Shown in pieces: positions 1 through 5,878 of a stretch of DNA of 7,826 bases. A program made the translations under genes and the position numbers. The stretch is taken from the NCBI GenBank assembly GCA_902803155.1, contig CADCOU010000028.1, forward strand, positions 1 through 7,826. The letters are read 5' to 3'. The notes beneath the pieces are model-generated. The model ran no database searches. It saw only the letters and a program-made list of their open reading frames with translations, and was not told the origin of the DNA. Source of the DNA: an uncultured Lachnospiraceae bacterium. Its GTDB lineage: Bacteria; Bacillota; Clostridia; Lachnospirales; Lachnospiraceae. Numbering within the stretch: position 1 is the first letter of the stretch; each line of letters starts with the position of its first letter.

Positions 1-568
1 GGATCAGGATACGCAGATGGTCCGCTGTTTCCTCCCCGATGCCGGCCTCCCGGATCAGACTCTCAAAGAAGTCAGCATGACCGATGCTGATCTGGAAGTC
101 AGAGAGTCCTGCACGGAGCAGCATCTCCACCGCCATCGCTATGATCTCTGCATCCGCGTCTGCCGACCCTTCCCCGATCAGTTCCGCGCCAATCTCGGTA
201 TTCTCCTTCAGCCTCCCTCTGTGTTCCTGATGGTTCACAAAAGTCCGCCCCAGATAGCACAGACGTACCGGCCTGTCTGATTCAAGGAAATATCTGCCGG
301 CAGCCCTCGCGATCGATGGTGTGAAATCAGGTCTCAGTACCAGGGTATTGCCTTCGCGGTCAAAGAATTTGTACAGGTCCCTGGACGGGATCGTACCGAT
401 GTCACTGCCGAACACGTCGAAGAATTCAAACGTGGGTGTCTCGATATCCCGGTATCCGTACGAAGAAAGGACCGCATGCAGCTTCTGTTCGACGATCTGC
501 TTGCGCTCGCACTCATCTCCGTATATATCACGGACTCCCTCCGGCGTATGTAAGATCTTCTGATTCAT
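1..568 (-). CDS. hisZ: ATP phosphoribosyltransferase regulatory subunit HisZ (3' end outside window)
   Basis: HisZ is a catalytically inactive relative of histidyl-tRNA synthetase that pairs with short-form HisG to catalyse and feedback-regulate the first step of histidine biosynthesis in the cytoplasm. The 189 codons present start at ATG 566-568 and run off the window edge in an open frame, so about half of a usual 380-420 residue protein is seen. The class II synthetase-like core shows TPEGVRDI (8-15), LRPDFTPSIARAA (78-90) and GRLKENTEIGAELIG (118-132). In the motif 2 region the sequence FVNHQEHRG (110-118) lacks the FRxE residues that HisRS needs for catalysis, which favours HisZ over HisRS. 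A GAGGG ribosome binding site lies 6 bases before ATG. A promoter lies just upstream, and the gene is probably first in a his operon (hisG expected next). A divergent HisRS paralogue is the main alternative. Confidence 0.87.
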   Translation of the reverse strand, partial: MNQKILHTPEGVRDIYGDECERKQIVEQKLHAVLSSYGYRDIETPTFEFFDVFGSDIGTIPSRDLYKFFDREGNTLVLRPDFTPSIARAAGRYFLESDRPVRLCYLGRTFVNHQEHRGRLKENTEIGAELIGEGSADADAEIIAMAVEMLLRAGLSDFQISIGHADFFESLIREAGIGEETADHLRILI

Positions 569-623
569 AAGGTGCCCTCGGATGCTTTACTGTGATAAAG
601 CGATAAATCGACAAATTTCTGTT

Positions 624-652
624 ATCGTAGCGGAATCCGCCTTTTCTGTCAA
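624..652 (-). promoter_or_regulatory. Sigma-A-type promoter for hisZ
   Basis: On the minus strand there is a perfect -35 TTGACA (647-652), a 17-base spacer and a -10 TACGAT (624-629, four of six consensus bases). Transcription would start near 617 and leave a leader of about 49 bases, too short for a T-box. An imperfect palindrome ACAAATTTCTGT (611-622) lies directly at the expected start site and could be an operator, but nothing else supports that. No convincing terminator separates recU from this promoter, so some read-through into hisZ is possible. Confidence 0.68.
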
Positions 653-707
653 CTGAGTGGGGGGATTTTCCCGATTTAGTTCACGCCTTCGGTGATATCG
701 CAGTTAT

Positions 708-1256
708 TTAGTCATTAGCCCAATCGTGGCGCTCCAGATCCATCTGAAGCGCATCGAGGAACGGAAGCAGTATCCCGTGCTGATTTGGCATGATGCGAAG
801 ATCCGTATCGATCTCGTCAAACGGTACGGACTTACGGCCGCCCTCCTGCGCCCTGTTCCATGCACGTTCCAGATCACTGAACGGCATATAGTAGAATTCA
901 TCTCTGGAAGAATAAAACAGCAGCAGGAACGCGATCCCGTTCTGCTCTTCGAAATGCCGCATGAATTCCACCTGGTGCTCATGGACATTCTGCAGACTGA
1001 AGGTGTCCGTTTTGGTCTCCTTAGCGTCAAAACAGACCGGGATCCCCTGCACGACGCCGATATAGTCTACGGTAGACTTCTGATCGAAATATGCCAGCGT
1101 GATGTGCCGGGATTCTTTATCGATATCAATCGGCGTGATCGGTGTCGGTATCTTCTGGATAAGTGCCAGTTTCTTCTCCCGGTACTGGTCGAGCGTCCGG
1201 TTGATCAGATCCTCCAGCGTGCTTCCGCGGAGGCCTCGCGAATTCCATGTTGCCAT
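708..1256 (-). CDS. recU: Holliday junction resolvase RecU
   Basis: RecU is the Bacillota Holliday junction resolvase: a homodimeric, magnesium-dependent PD-(D/E)XK nuclease that cuts four-way junctions during recombinational repair and chromosome segregation. The 182-residue protein begins NSRGLRGSTLEDLIN (5-19), matching the start of the conserved core; it lacks the longer N-terminal tail of the Bacillus protein. The active site is visible as TVDYIGV (D64) and FDAKETK (D77, K79), where D77 occupies the position of E101 in Bacillus subtilis, followed by LQNVHEHQ (88-95). It is the last gene of the five-gene cluster, one base after the pseudouridine synthase stop. The AAAGGAG at 1272-1278 sits 15 bases from ATG, unusually far, so translation may depend on coupling to the upstream gene. 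Family assignment is firm. Confidence 0.93.
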   Translation of the reverse strand: MATWNSRGLRGSTLEDLINRTLDQYREKKLALIQKIPTPITPIDIDKESRHITLAYFDQKSTVDYIGVVQGIPVCFDAKETKTDTFSLQNVHEHQVEFMRHFEEQNGIAFLLLFYSSRDEFYYMPFSDLERAWNRAQEGGRKSVPFDEIDTDLRIMPNQHGILLPFLDALQMDLERHDWAND

Positions 1257-1257
1257 A

Positions 1258-2259
1258 TCAGGAAAGATGTTCTCCTTTTACTATATTCCTAAACGGTCCC
1301 GGAAGCGGTGCGATGAATTCTCTGCCTGAGAGATACGCGAGCGTTCCATCTGTCTTTGGGAAAATGATCCGTCCCGCATGAAGGAGCTGTCCCTTCAGTC
1401 CGTATTCCCTTCGGAAATAATCATTCCGCCTGCTGTTTCCGTACTTCGGGTCACCGATTACCGCATGTCCGATCGAAGAGAGATGAGCCCGGATCTGATG
1501 ACTCCTCCCGGTGACGAGTTCTACTTCCAGAAGCGTCAGTTCATGCCTGTCATCCCCGTCGCTCCGGTGTGCAAGCGGTCTGTAACGTGTCACGATACGA
1601 TGTCCGCCGTCTCTGTCCGGTCCATCCGCGCTTTCCACGATCCGGACGGTATTGTTCTTTTCATCCTTGTACAGCCATCCGTCGATCTCAGCCTCCTGGT
1701 CAATGCGTCCGGCAACAAGCGTCTGATAGTACTTATGGATCGTCCGGTCACGGAACATGGCGGACAGTTCCCTGAGACCTGCGGAAGACTTGCCGACAGC
1801 CACGATACCGCTGGTATTGCGGTCCAGACGGTTGCACACAGACGGGCGCACCGTCCGGAGACTGTCCGGCGTAACTGCTCCGGACGCAAGCAGGTAGCCG
1901 ACTGCGTACTCATTGAGAGATACGTCTGAGGGAGAAGCCTTCTGACTCAGCATTCCGGCGATTTTATTGATCAGGAGGACATGTTCATCCTCATACAGGA
2001 TATCCAGGTCCGTCTCCGGATAATCCGTCTCTTTGGCCGGTTCTGTAAGCTTTTCCAGTGTCTCGTCGGAAAAGAACAGGCGGATCACATCTCCCTGCTT
2101 CAGTTTCACTGCTGCATCGGTTTTCTTACCGTTCAGGGTAATGTTCTTCTTGCGGAGCATCTTGTAGACGAATCCGGATGATGCCTGCGAAAGGTATCTC
2201 TGCAGGATACGATCCAGCCTCTGCCCTTCCTCCAGCGAAGTAACTATGATCTCTTTCAT
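1258..2259 (-). CDS. RluA-family pseudouridine synthase (RluC/RluD type, 23S rRNA)
   Basis: This enzyme family isomerises uridine to pseudouridine, usually in 23S rRNA; the exact target site cannot be read from sequence. The 333-residue length fits RluC/RluD. An S4-like RNA-binding domain covers about residues 10-65 (LRKKNITLNGKKTD), then the catalytic domain: INKIAGMLSQ (97-106), the catalytic motif NRLDRNTSG (143-151) with nucleophile D146, GRSHQIRAHL (251-260) and LLHAGRIIFP (292-301). Two family positions are unusual: NKI instead of the common NKP, and NRLDRN instead of HRLDRD; the essential Asp and following Arg are kept. The ATG start overlaps the TGA of the upstream membrane-protein gene in an ATGA arrangement, and no strong ribosome binding site is seen, which suggests translational coupling. 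recU follows after one base. Confidence 0.92.
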   Translation of the reverse strand: MKEIIVTSLEEGQRLDRILQRYLSQASSGFVYKMLRKKNITLNGKKTDAAVKLKQGDVIRLFFSDETLEKLTEPAKETDYPETDLDILYEDEHVLLINKIAGMLSQKASPSDVSLNEYAVGYLLASGAVTPDSLRTVRPSVCNRLDRNTSGIVAVGKSSAGLRELSAMFRDRTIHKYYQTLVAGRIDQEAEIDGWLYKDEKNNTVRIVESADGPDRDGGHRIVTRYRPLAHRSDGDDRHELTLLEVELVTGRSHQIRAHLSSIGHAVIGDPKYGNSRRNDYFRREYGLKGQLLHAGRIIFPKTDGTLAYLSGREFIAPLPGPFRNIVKGEHLS

Positions 2260-2906
2260 ATGGATATGCTCTTAATAATTCGAAGGACCGCTTCGTCCCT
2301 GGTCTCTCCCTGATGCTGCTCATCCGGAACATATTTCAGTCCTTCCCGGTATCTTTCCGGATCGGAAGCGAGCTGGGAGATACGTTCCTTATACTGGTCG
2401 AATCTTCGGAATATCTTCAGCGCAGGATTGCCGAGTCCGTTGCCGTGGATGATCTTGCGCATATGCGTCTCCATGAACTCAAACCTGCCCTTCTCAGCGC
2501 TGGAATAACACGCGATGCTGTTCCCGCACACAACGACGGCATCCAGCGAAAGCCTGCCTTCGTAGGCGGTCACACACAGCTCGTACCCGTGGACCAGATC
2601 GCCTGCAATCTCTTCCGTCACTTCATAGACATTGGGTTCAACCGGTTTCTGGAGCAGGATCATGATCATGGAGGTCGCCCACTTCGCAGCGGGAAGCACT
2701 CCGAGGATCGACACAAGCGTAAGCAGGTTCCTCCTGGTGCCGGTCATGATGTATCCTGTGAAGAATATGAGCAGGCATACTCCGAACAGGAACGCAACGA
2801 TCGCGATCCTTTTCTTTTTCTCGTAGGCATAATAACCGAAATCACCTTTTACCGGGTGTTTTTTCCTGTTCCTATCCAACTTCTCCGTCCTTCCTGGTCT
2901 ACTCAT
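2256..2906 (-). CDS. Uncharacterised membrane protein with two transmembrane helices
   Basis: I do not recognise a characterised family. The 216-residue protein has a basic N-terminal stretch (residues 1-33, ending KKKR), a first hydrophobic helix at about 34-54, a short basic turn (TRRN) and a second hydrophobic segment at about 61-85. A soluble, charged C-terminal region follows (about 86-216) with three Cys (111, 127, 133). By the positive-inside rule both termini should face the cytoplasm, so the C-terminal domain is probably cytoplasmic. No signal peptide, catalytic motif or nucleotide-binding motif is visible. It starts 4 bases after the HAD gene and overlaps the RluA-family gene by an ATGA, so it belongs to the cluster. 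The region before ATG has only a weak ribosome binding site (GAG about 14 bases away). The conserved tight packing argues that it is a real gene; its function is unknown. Confidence 0.82.
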   Translation of the reverse strand: MSRPGRTEKLDRNRKKHPVKGDFGYYAYEKKKRIAIVAFLFGVCLLIFFTGYIMTGTRRNLLTLVSILGVLPAAKWATSMIMILLQKPVEPNVYEVTEEIAGDLVHGYELCVTAYEGRLSLDAVVVCGNSIACYSSAEKGRFEFMETHMRKIIHGNGLGNPALKIFRRFDQYKERISQLASDPERYREGLKYVPDEQHQGETRDEAVLRIIKSISI

Positions 2907-2910
2907 GTAT

Positions 2911-3555
2911 TCAAAGAATCTCTGTAAAATCCTGTATAAAGAGGTCCGCGAGAGTCTTTACTTCCTCTCTTCTCGGAAGCGAATAGTCGTCTGCGATGGC
3001 AATGACTTCCATGCCTGCTCTTTTCGCTGCGATAATCCCGTTCGGAATATCCTCAAACACGATCAGTTTCTCCGGGGCAATGCCCCACTCATCCGCTATG
3101 GAAAGAAAAATGTCCGGCGCCGGTTTTCCCTTCGGTACTTCTCTTGCTGTCATGATGGTATCGAACATCTCTCTTACTCCGTTGGAAGAGAGACATTCCT
3201 TCGTAAGTTCTACGGAATTGCTGGTTGCGATGCCGATCTTCATGTTCCGCTCTTTCATCTGCTCCAGCAGCTCCATCGCGCCTTTTTTGAGTCTGACACG
3301 GTGACGGTAGTGATCGATCGCCATCTCATTCCAGTCACTCTGCATCGTTTCGATACTGTCCTGTATGCCGAAATGCTCTTTGAAATAAACTGCGGTCTCT
3401 GTGATGCTCATGCCTTCGATCTCTCTCTGAAGGTTCTCCGGCATGTCTATGCCATAGCGTCCGAGATACTCGATATCAATATCCTTCCACATCCACATGG
3501 AATCCATCAGGGTTCCGTCCATGTCGAATATAGCGCCTTTTTTATCACGCCACAT
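2911..3555 (-). CDS. HAD-superfamily hydrolase, subfamily IA (beta-phosphoglucomutase/phosphatase-like)
   Basis: Haloacid-dehalogenase enzymes usually remove phosphate from small metabolites through an aspartyl-phosphate intermediate; the substrate cannot be deduced here. With the preferred start the protein is 214 residues. Motif I is FDMDGTLMDS (10-19; nucleophile D11, acid/base D13), an alpha-helical cap follows at about 18-83, motif II is IATSNS (T111 in the usual Ser/Thr position), motif III is KGKPAPDIF (K144), and motif IV is VFEDIPNG (E168, D169, magnesium binding). I chose ATG 3553-3555 because GGAGGAA (3561-3567) lies 5 bases upstream and the protein then starts just before motif I. 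An in-frame ATG at 3600 would add 15 residues and abut the RsuA-family stop exactly, but its GAGGAG is about 13 bases away. The gene sits between the RsuA-family gene and the membrane-protein gene. Confidence 0.9.
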   Translation of the reverse strand: MWRDKKGAIFDMDGTLMDSMWMWKDIDIEYLGRYGIDMPENLQREIEGMSITETAVYFKEHFGIQDSIETMQSDWNEMAIDHYRHRVRLKKGAMELLEQMKERNMKIGIATSNSVELTKECLSSNGVREMFDTIMTAREVPKGKPAPDIFLSIADEWGIAPEKLIVFEDIPNGIIAAKRAGMEVIAIADDYSLPRREEVKTLADLFIQDFTEIL

Positions 3556-3560
3556 GTTTC

Positions 3561-3567
3561 TTCCTCC
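3561..3567 (-). promoter_or_regulatory. Ribosome binding site that favours the internal start of the HAD gene
   Basis: The minus strand reads GGAGGAA, a near-perfect anti-16S match, 5 bases before ATG 3553-3555. The competing upstream ATG at 3598-3600 has a weaker and more distant GAGGAG inside the end of the preceding gene. This is why the shorter 214-residue product was chosen. Confidence 0.65.
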
Positions 3568-3600
3568 GCTGACCGGCCGGATGCCGGATCCCATGTTCAT

Positions 3601-4464
3601 TTATCCGGAAACGCTCCTCTCCAGAGCCTTGATCTCTTCATCCGTAAGTGTTCTGTACGAGCCCGGAGCAAGCGCCGGGTCCAGCAGCAGTTTTCCCATG
3701 GCGATCCGCTTCAGAAAGCGGACATCTCTTCCGCATGCCTGGAACATCCGCTTGATCTGATGAAACTTTCCCTCCGAGACGGAAACAGCTGAGCAGCACT
3801 CATTTTCTCCGCATCTCGCATAATCAGCCAGGGCGATGCTTTTCATGCAGAACTCCTGCATCTCATCGGGACTGACTATGCCCGGCGGCATCGTACCCGC
3901 GGTGTTTTCCCCGGCTCCCTGCTTTACGTACTCCTCCAGAAAATCGCCGTCCACTGACAGGAACCTCAGCTGAGCGGGAAGCGTTCTCTTCTTTTCCCCT
4001 ATATCGATCCCTTCCAGAAACCGCTGTATGATCTCTTCGTCCGGCATGCCTGTTATAACTGCGAAATACGTCTTCGAAACATGTCTCCCCGGCGAGAGCA
4101 GGTTATGCGACAGCATACCGTCATTGGTAAGCAGGAGCAGTCCTTCCGTATCCTTATCGAGCCTTCCGACCGGAAAAAGCTTTGCTGCGAACGGTTCATC
4201 GACCAGATCCAGGACGGTACGCGTTCTGCGGTCTTCCGTAGCACTTACAACTCCTGCCGGTTTATTCATCATGATGCAGATCCTGCCGGCCGGCAGGATC
4301 CTTCTTCCATCCAGGAGTACACAGTCTGTTTCCGGTTCGGTCTTTGTTTCCGGCCTGATGTCCGTACTGCCGTTCACCGATACCCTGCCTGCCCTGATCA
4401 GTTTTTTTATCTCACTCCTGCTGAAAGATGTTTCTTCCGCGAGGAACCTGTCCAGTCGCCGCAT
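3601..4464 (-). CDS. RsuA/RluB-family 16S-type rRNA pseudouridine synthase with an insertion
   Basis: RsuA-family enzymes make pseudouridine in rRNA, in the best-known case position 516 of 16S rRNA. The S4 RNA-binding domain is at about residues 1-60 (SRSEIKKLIRAGRVSVNG, 15-32), then MNKPAG (66-71), the catalytic motif GRLDKDTEGLLLLTNDG (100-116, nucleophile D103) and GKFHQIKRMF (232-241). At 287 residues it is some 45-55 longer than typical RsuA. The extra length lies between about 172 and 224, after TLPAQLRF and before SAVSVSEGKFHQ, and contains four Cys (206, 218, 223, 224). The reading frame is continuous through it, so this is an insertion and not a frameshift. AGGAG lies 4 bases before ATG. 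It is the first gene of the five-gene cluster, downstream of the terminator at 4549-4584. Family assignment is firm; the exact rRNA target is inferred. Confidence 0.91.
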   Translation of the reverse strand: MRRLDRFLAEETSFSRSEIKKLIRAGRVSVNGSTDIRPETKTEPETDCVLLDGRRILPAGRICIMMNKPAGVVSATEDRRTRTVLDLVDEPFAAKLFPVGRLDKDTEGLLLLTNDGMLSHNLLSPGRHVSKTYFAVITGMPDEEIIQRFLEGIDIGEKKRTLPAQLRFLSVDGDFLEEYVKQGAGENTAGTMPPGIVSPDEMQEFCMKSIALADYARCGENECCSAVSVSEGKFHQIKRMFQACGRDVRFLKRIAMGKLLLDPALAPGSYRTLTDEEIKALERSVSG

Positions 4465-4513
4465 AGATCTCCTGCCCGCATATTCTCTCTGTCGGCGGAT
4501 TCCGAACCTCTTA

Positions 4514-4536
4514 CCTCTGCAGGTTTCACGCAGAGG
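4514..4536 (-). repeat. Inverted repeat (7-bp stem) upstream of the RsuA-family gene
   Basis: CCTCTGC (4514-4520) and GCAGAGG (4530-4536) are perfect reverse complements around a 9-base loop. It lies between the terminator of the preceding unit and the RsuA-family gene, so it may fold in that gene's leader RNA. No T-run follows it on the minus strand, so it does not look like a terminator in the direction of transcription. I could not identify a convincing promoter for the five-gene cluster in 4465-4548. Confidence 0.4.
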
Positions 4537-4548
4537 GAGGCTTTTACG

Positions 4549-4584
4549 AAAAAGAAGGGCATCTGCAGCAATGAACAGATGCCC
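4549..4584 (-). terminator. Intrinsic terminator after the coiled-coil protein gene
   Basis: The minus strand forms a perfect 9-bp stem, GGGCATCTG with CAGATGCCC (4576-4584 and 4557-4565), a 10-base loop and then TTCTTTTTC (4548-4556). It lies about 46 bases after the stop codon at 4631 and separates the mgsA-like/rsmD/coaD unit from the RsuA-recU cluster. A further perfect 7+1+7 palindrome, GAACTTCTGAAGTTC (4585-4599), touches the base of the stem and could form a second, smaller hairpin. Confidence 0.85.
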
Positions 4585-4630
4585 GAACTTCTGAAGTTCT
4601 GTACTTGATCCGGAAGACAGAACAGGAATA

Positions 4631-5260
4631 TTATTCCTCTTCCGTTTCCTGCATATCTTCAGCTGCCGGAGCTTCTTCCACTTCGGCTGCCTCTTCCTGC
4701 CTGTCGTAAACTGAAGGCGCGACCTGCGGGGAAAGTTCCCTTCTGTTTTTGGTCACGATGTCATAGCAGCTCTGGATCGCATTGATAAAATTGTTATATC
4801 TTGTGCCTGCGGAGTCAAGGGTGTGTCCCATGATCTTCTCGAGGTTATCCAGCATCTCATCTGTATAAGCGATGGCACTCATGCGGATATTGTTGGAATC
4901 ATTCGTTGCGTTATCAACGATCTCCTGCGCCTGCTGGTTGGTCTGTTCGATCAGCCGGTTGGACTGTTCCAGCGCCTTCTGCATGACTTCACTCTCACTG
5001 ACGATCTTGTCTGCCTTTGCCTGTGCATCGGCAATAATCTGATCCGCCTTGGACTGTGCGTCTGCAAGGATCGCATCCTTGTTGCTGATGATCTTCTGAT
5101 AGCGCTTGATCTCGTCCGGAGTCTTCATGCGAAGTTCACGGAGCATCTCCTCCAGTTCTTCCTTGTTTACCACGATCTTCGTGGAAGAAAGCGCCTGGAA
5201 CTTGCAGCCGTCAATATACTCTTCGATTTCCTCAATGATCTGTTCAATTCTGCTGGCCAT
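4631..5260 (-). CDS. Conserved coiled-coil protein, V-ATPase stalk/DivIVA-like (function unknown)
   Basis: The 209-residue protein has no signal peptide or membrane segment and is predicted to be almost entirely helical. Residues 1-60 are charged (MASRIEQIIEEIEEYIDG). Residues 64-96 hold 11-residue repeats with Ile at 64, 75 and 86 (LADAQSKAD, IADAQAKAD, then a divergent copy), a spacing known from right-handed coiled coils such as V/A-type ATPase peripheral stalks. A further helix runs to about 175 and a Glu/Ala-rich acidic tail ends in EEE. Similar proteins are often labelled ATPase subunit H or DivIVA-like, but no ATPase motif is present and no V-ATPase genes are nearby. A scaffold or cell-division role would be inference. 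AAGGAG lies 8 bases before the ATG at 5260. It has its own likely promoter and is followed by a terminator. Confidence 0.85.
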   Translation of the reverse strand: MASRIEQIIEEIEEYIDGCKFQALSSTKIVVNKEELEEMLRELRMKTPDEIKRYQKIISNKDAILADAQSKADQIIADAQAKADKIVSESEVMQKALEQSNRLIEQTNQQAQEIVDNATNDSNNIRMSAIAYTDEMLDNLEKIMGHTLDSAGTRYNNFINAIQSCYDIVTKNRRELSPQVAPSVYDRQEEAAEVEEAPAAEDMQETEEE

Positions 5261-5279
5261 AACTGAATCTCCTTACTCT

Positions 5280-5300
5280 GCATCCGCGTAAGCGGTATGC
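5280..5300 (-). other. Stem-loop in the leader of the coiled-coil protein gene
   Basis: GCAT(5280-5283)/ATGC(5297-5300) and CCGC(5284-5287)/GCGG(5292-5295) form an 8-bp stem with one bulged base (5296) and a four-base loop. It begins about two bases after the transcription start expected from the promoter at 5309-5338, and ends before the AAGGAG ribosome binding site, which stays free. There is no U-run after it, so it is more likely a 5' RNA-stabilising hairpin than a terminator of coaD. This is an inference from sequence only. Confidence 0.45.
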
Positions 5301-5308
5301 GCTCCCTT

Positions 5309-5338
5309 ATTAATCTGCTGCTCCCTCAATCCTGTCAA
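5309..5338 (-). promoter_or_regulatory. Probable internal promoter for the coiled-coil protein gene
   Basis: The minus strand has a perfect -35 TTGACA (5333-5338) that contains the coaD stop codon TGA, an 18-base spacer and ATTAAT (5309-5314, four of six -10 bases). Transcription would start near 5302, giving a leader of about 41 bases. The coiled-coil gene could thus be made both from the upstream unit and independently. Confidence 0.5.
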
Positions 5339-5820
5339 CGGTTACTGTATTTTTCCCTGACTGCTTCCTCTACGAAATCAGGGACGAACTTCGAAACATC
5401 TCCCCCGTACGAAGCGACTTCCCTGACTGTCGTACTGCTGAGATACGCGTATTCCAGATTAGTCGTCAGAAATATCGTATCGGTATCAGGTGCCATGATC
5501 CGGTTCGTCTGCGCCATCTGCAGTTCATACTCAAAATCAGTGATCGCACGCAGACCGCGGATGACGAATTCGGCATCTTTTAACTTCAGAAAATCAACAA
5601 GCAGACCGTCAAAAGACTCTACTGTAACATTCGGAATGTCTCTCGTTATAATCTGTAACATATTAACACGTTCCTGTACAGAAAACAACGGATTTTTTCC
5701 CTTGTTGATCAGCACTCCGACGATCAGTTCGTCAACGATCGCGGCAGCTCTTTCAATAATATCGATATGTCCCAGGGTAACCGGATCAAAGCTGCCCGGA
5801 TATACTGCTCTTCTAATCAT
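5335..5820 (-). CDS. coaD: Pantetheine-phosphate adenylyltransferase
   Basis: CoaD transfers AMP from ATP to 4'-phosphopantetheine to give dephospho-CoA, the penultimate step of coenzyme A synthesis. The 161-residue length is exactly typical of the bacterial enzyme. The nucleotidyltransferase motif is complete: YPGSFDPVTLGH (7-18) with the TxGH signature at 15-18, a Lys at 42 in the phosphate-binding loop, RGLRAITDFEYE (88-99), which binds substrate, and YLSSTTVRE (126-134) as the SSTxxR motif. It starts at ATG 5818-5820, 58 bases after rsmD, a gene pair found together in many Bacillota. The ribosome binding site is mediocre (AGGGA about 5 bases upstream). The stop codon lies inside the -35 box of the next promoter. 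No unusual residues are seen. Confidence 0.96.
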   Translation of the reverse strand: MIRRAVYPGSFDPVTLGHIDIIERAAAIVDELIVGVLINKGKNPLFSVQERVNMLQIITRDIPNVTVESFDGLLVDFLKLKDAEFVIRGLRAITDFEYELQMAQTNRIMAPDTDTIFLTTNLEYAYLSSTTVREVASYGGDVSKFVPDFVEEAVREKYSNR

Positions 5821-5821
5821 G

Positions 5822-5871
5822 CCTGTCCCTGCCTGGTTCCTGTCCCGTCCGGTTCCCTTCCGCCGCCTGTC
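5822..5871. repeat. Short direct repeats between rsmD and coaD
   Basis: CCTGTCCC occurs at 5822-5829 and 5839-5846, 17 bases apart, and a partial copy CCTGTC occurs at 5866-5871. They fill most of the 58-base spacer ahead of coaD. Three copies of a six-base core in so short a GC-rich spacer may be chance or slippage; no function can be assigned. Confidence 0.35.
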
Positions 5872-5878
5872 ATCTCTT

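Noticed and set aside
1..568. Full histidyl-tRNA synthetase (hisS)
   Set aside because: The motif 2 Arg/Glu residues of HisRS are missing and the GRLKE..EIGAEL pattern fits HisZ.
653..707. Intrinsic terminator after recU
   Set aside because: Only short 4-5 bp stems (for example GGGA/TCCC) with no T-run on the minus strand.
726..1292. Plus-strand open frame of 188 codons
   Set aside because: Mirror of recU, whose protein matches its family along its whole length.
1378..1929. Plus-strand open frame of 183 codons
   Set aside because: Antisense to the RluA-family gene; low-complexity mix of residues and no family features.
2905..3792. Plus-strand open frame of 295 codons
   Set aside because: Antisense to the HAD gene and part of the RsuA-family gene, both with clear catalytic motifs; no recognisable domain of its own.
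4465..4545. Sigma-A promoter for the RsuA-recU cluster
   Set aside because: Candidate hexamers match the consensus poorly or would leave almost no leader; not strong enough to list.
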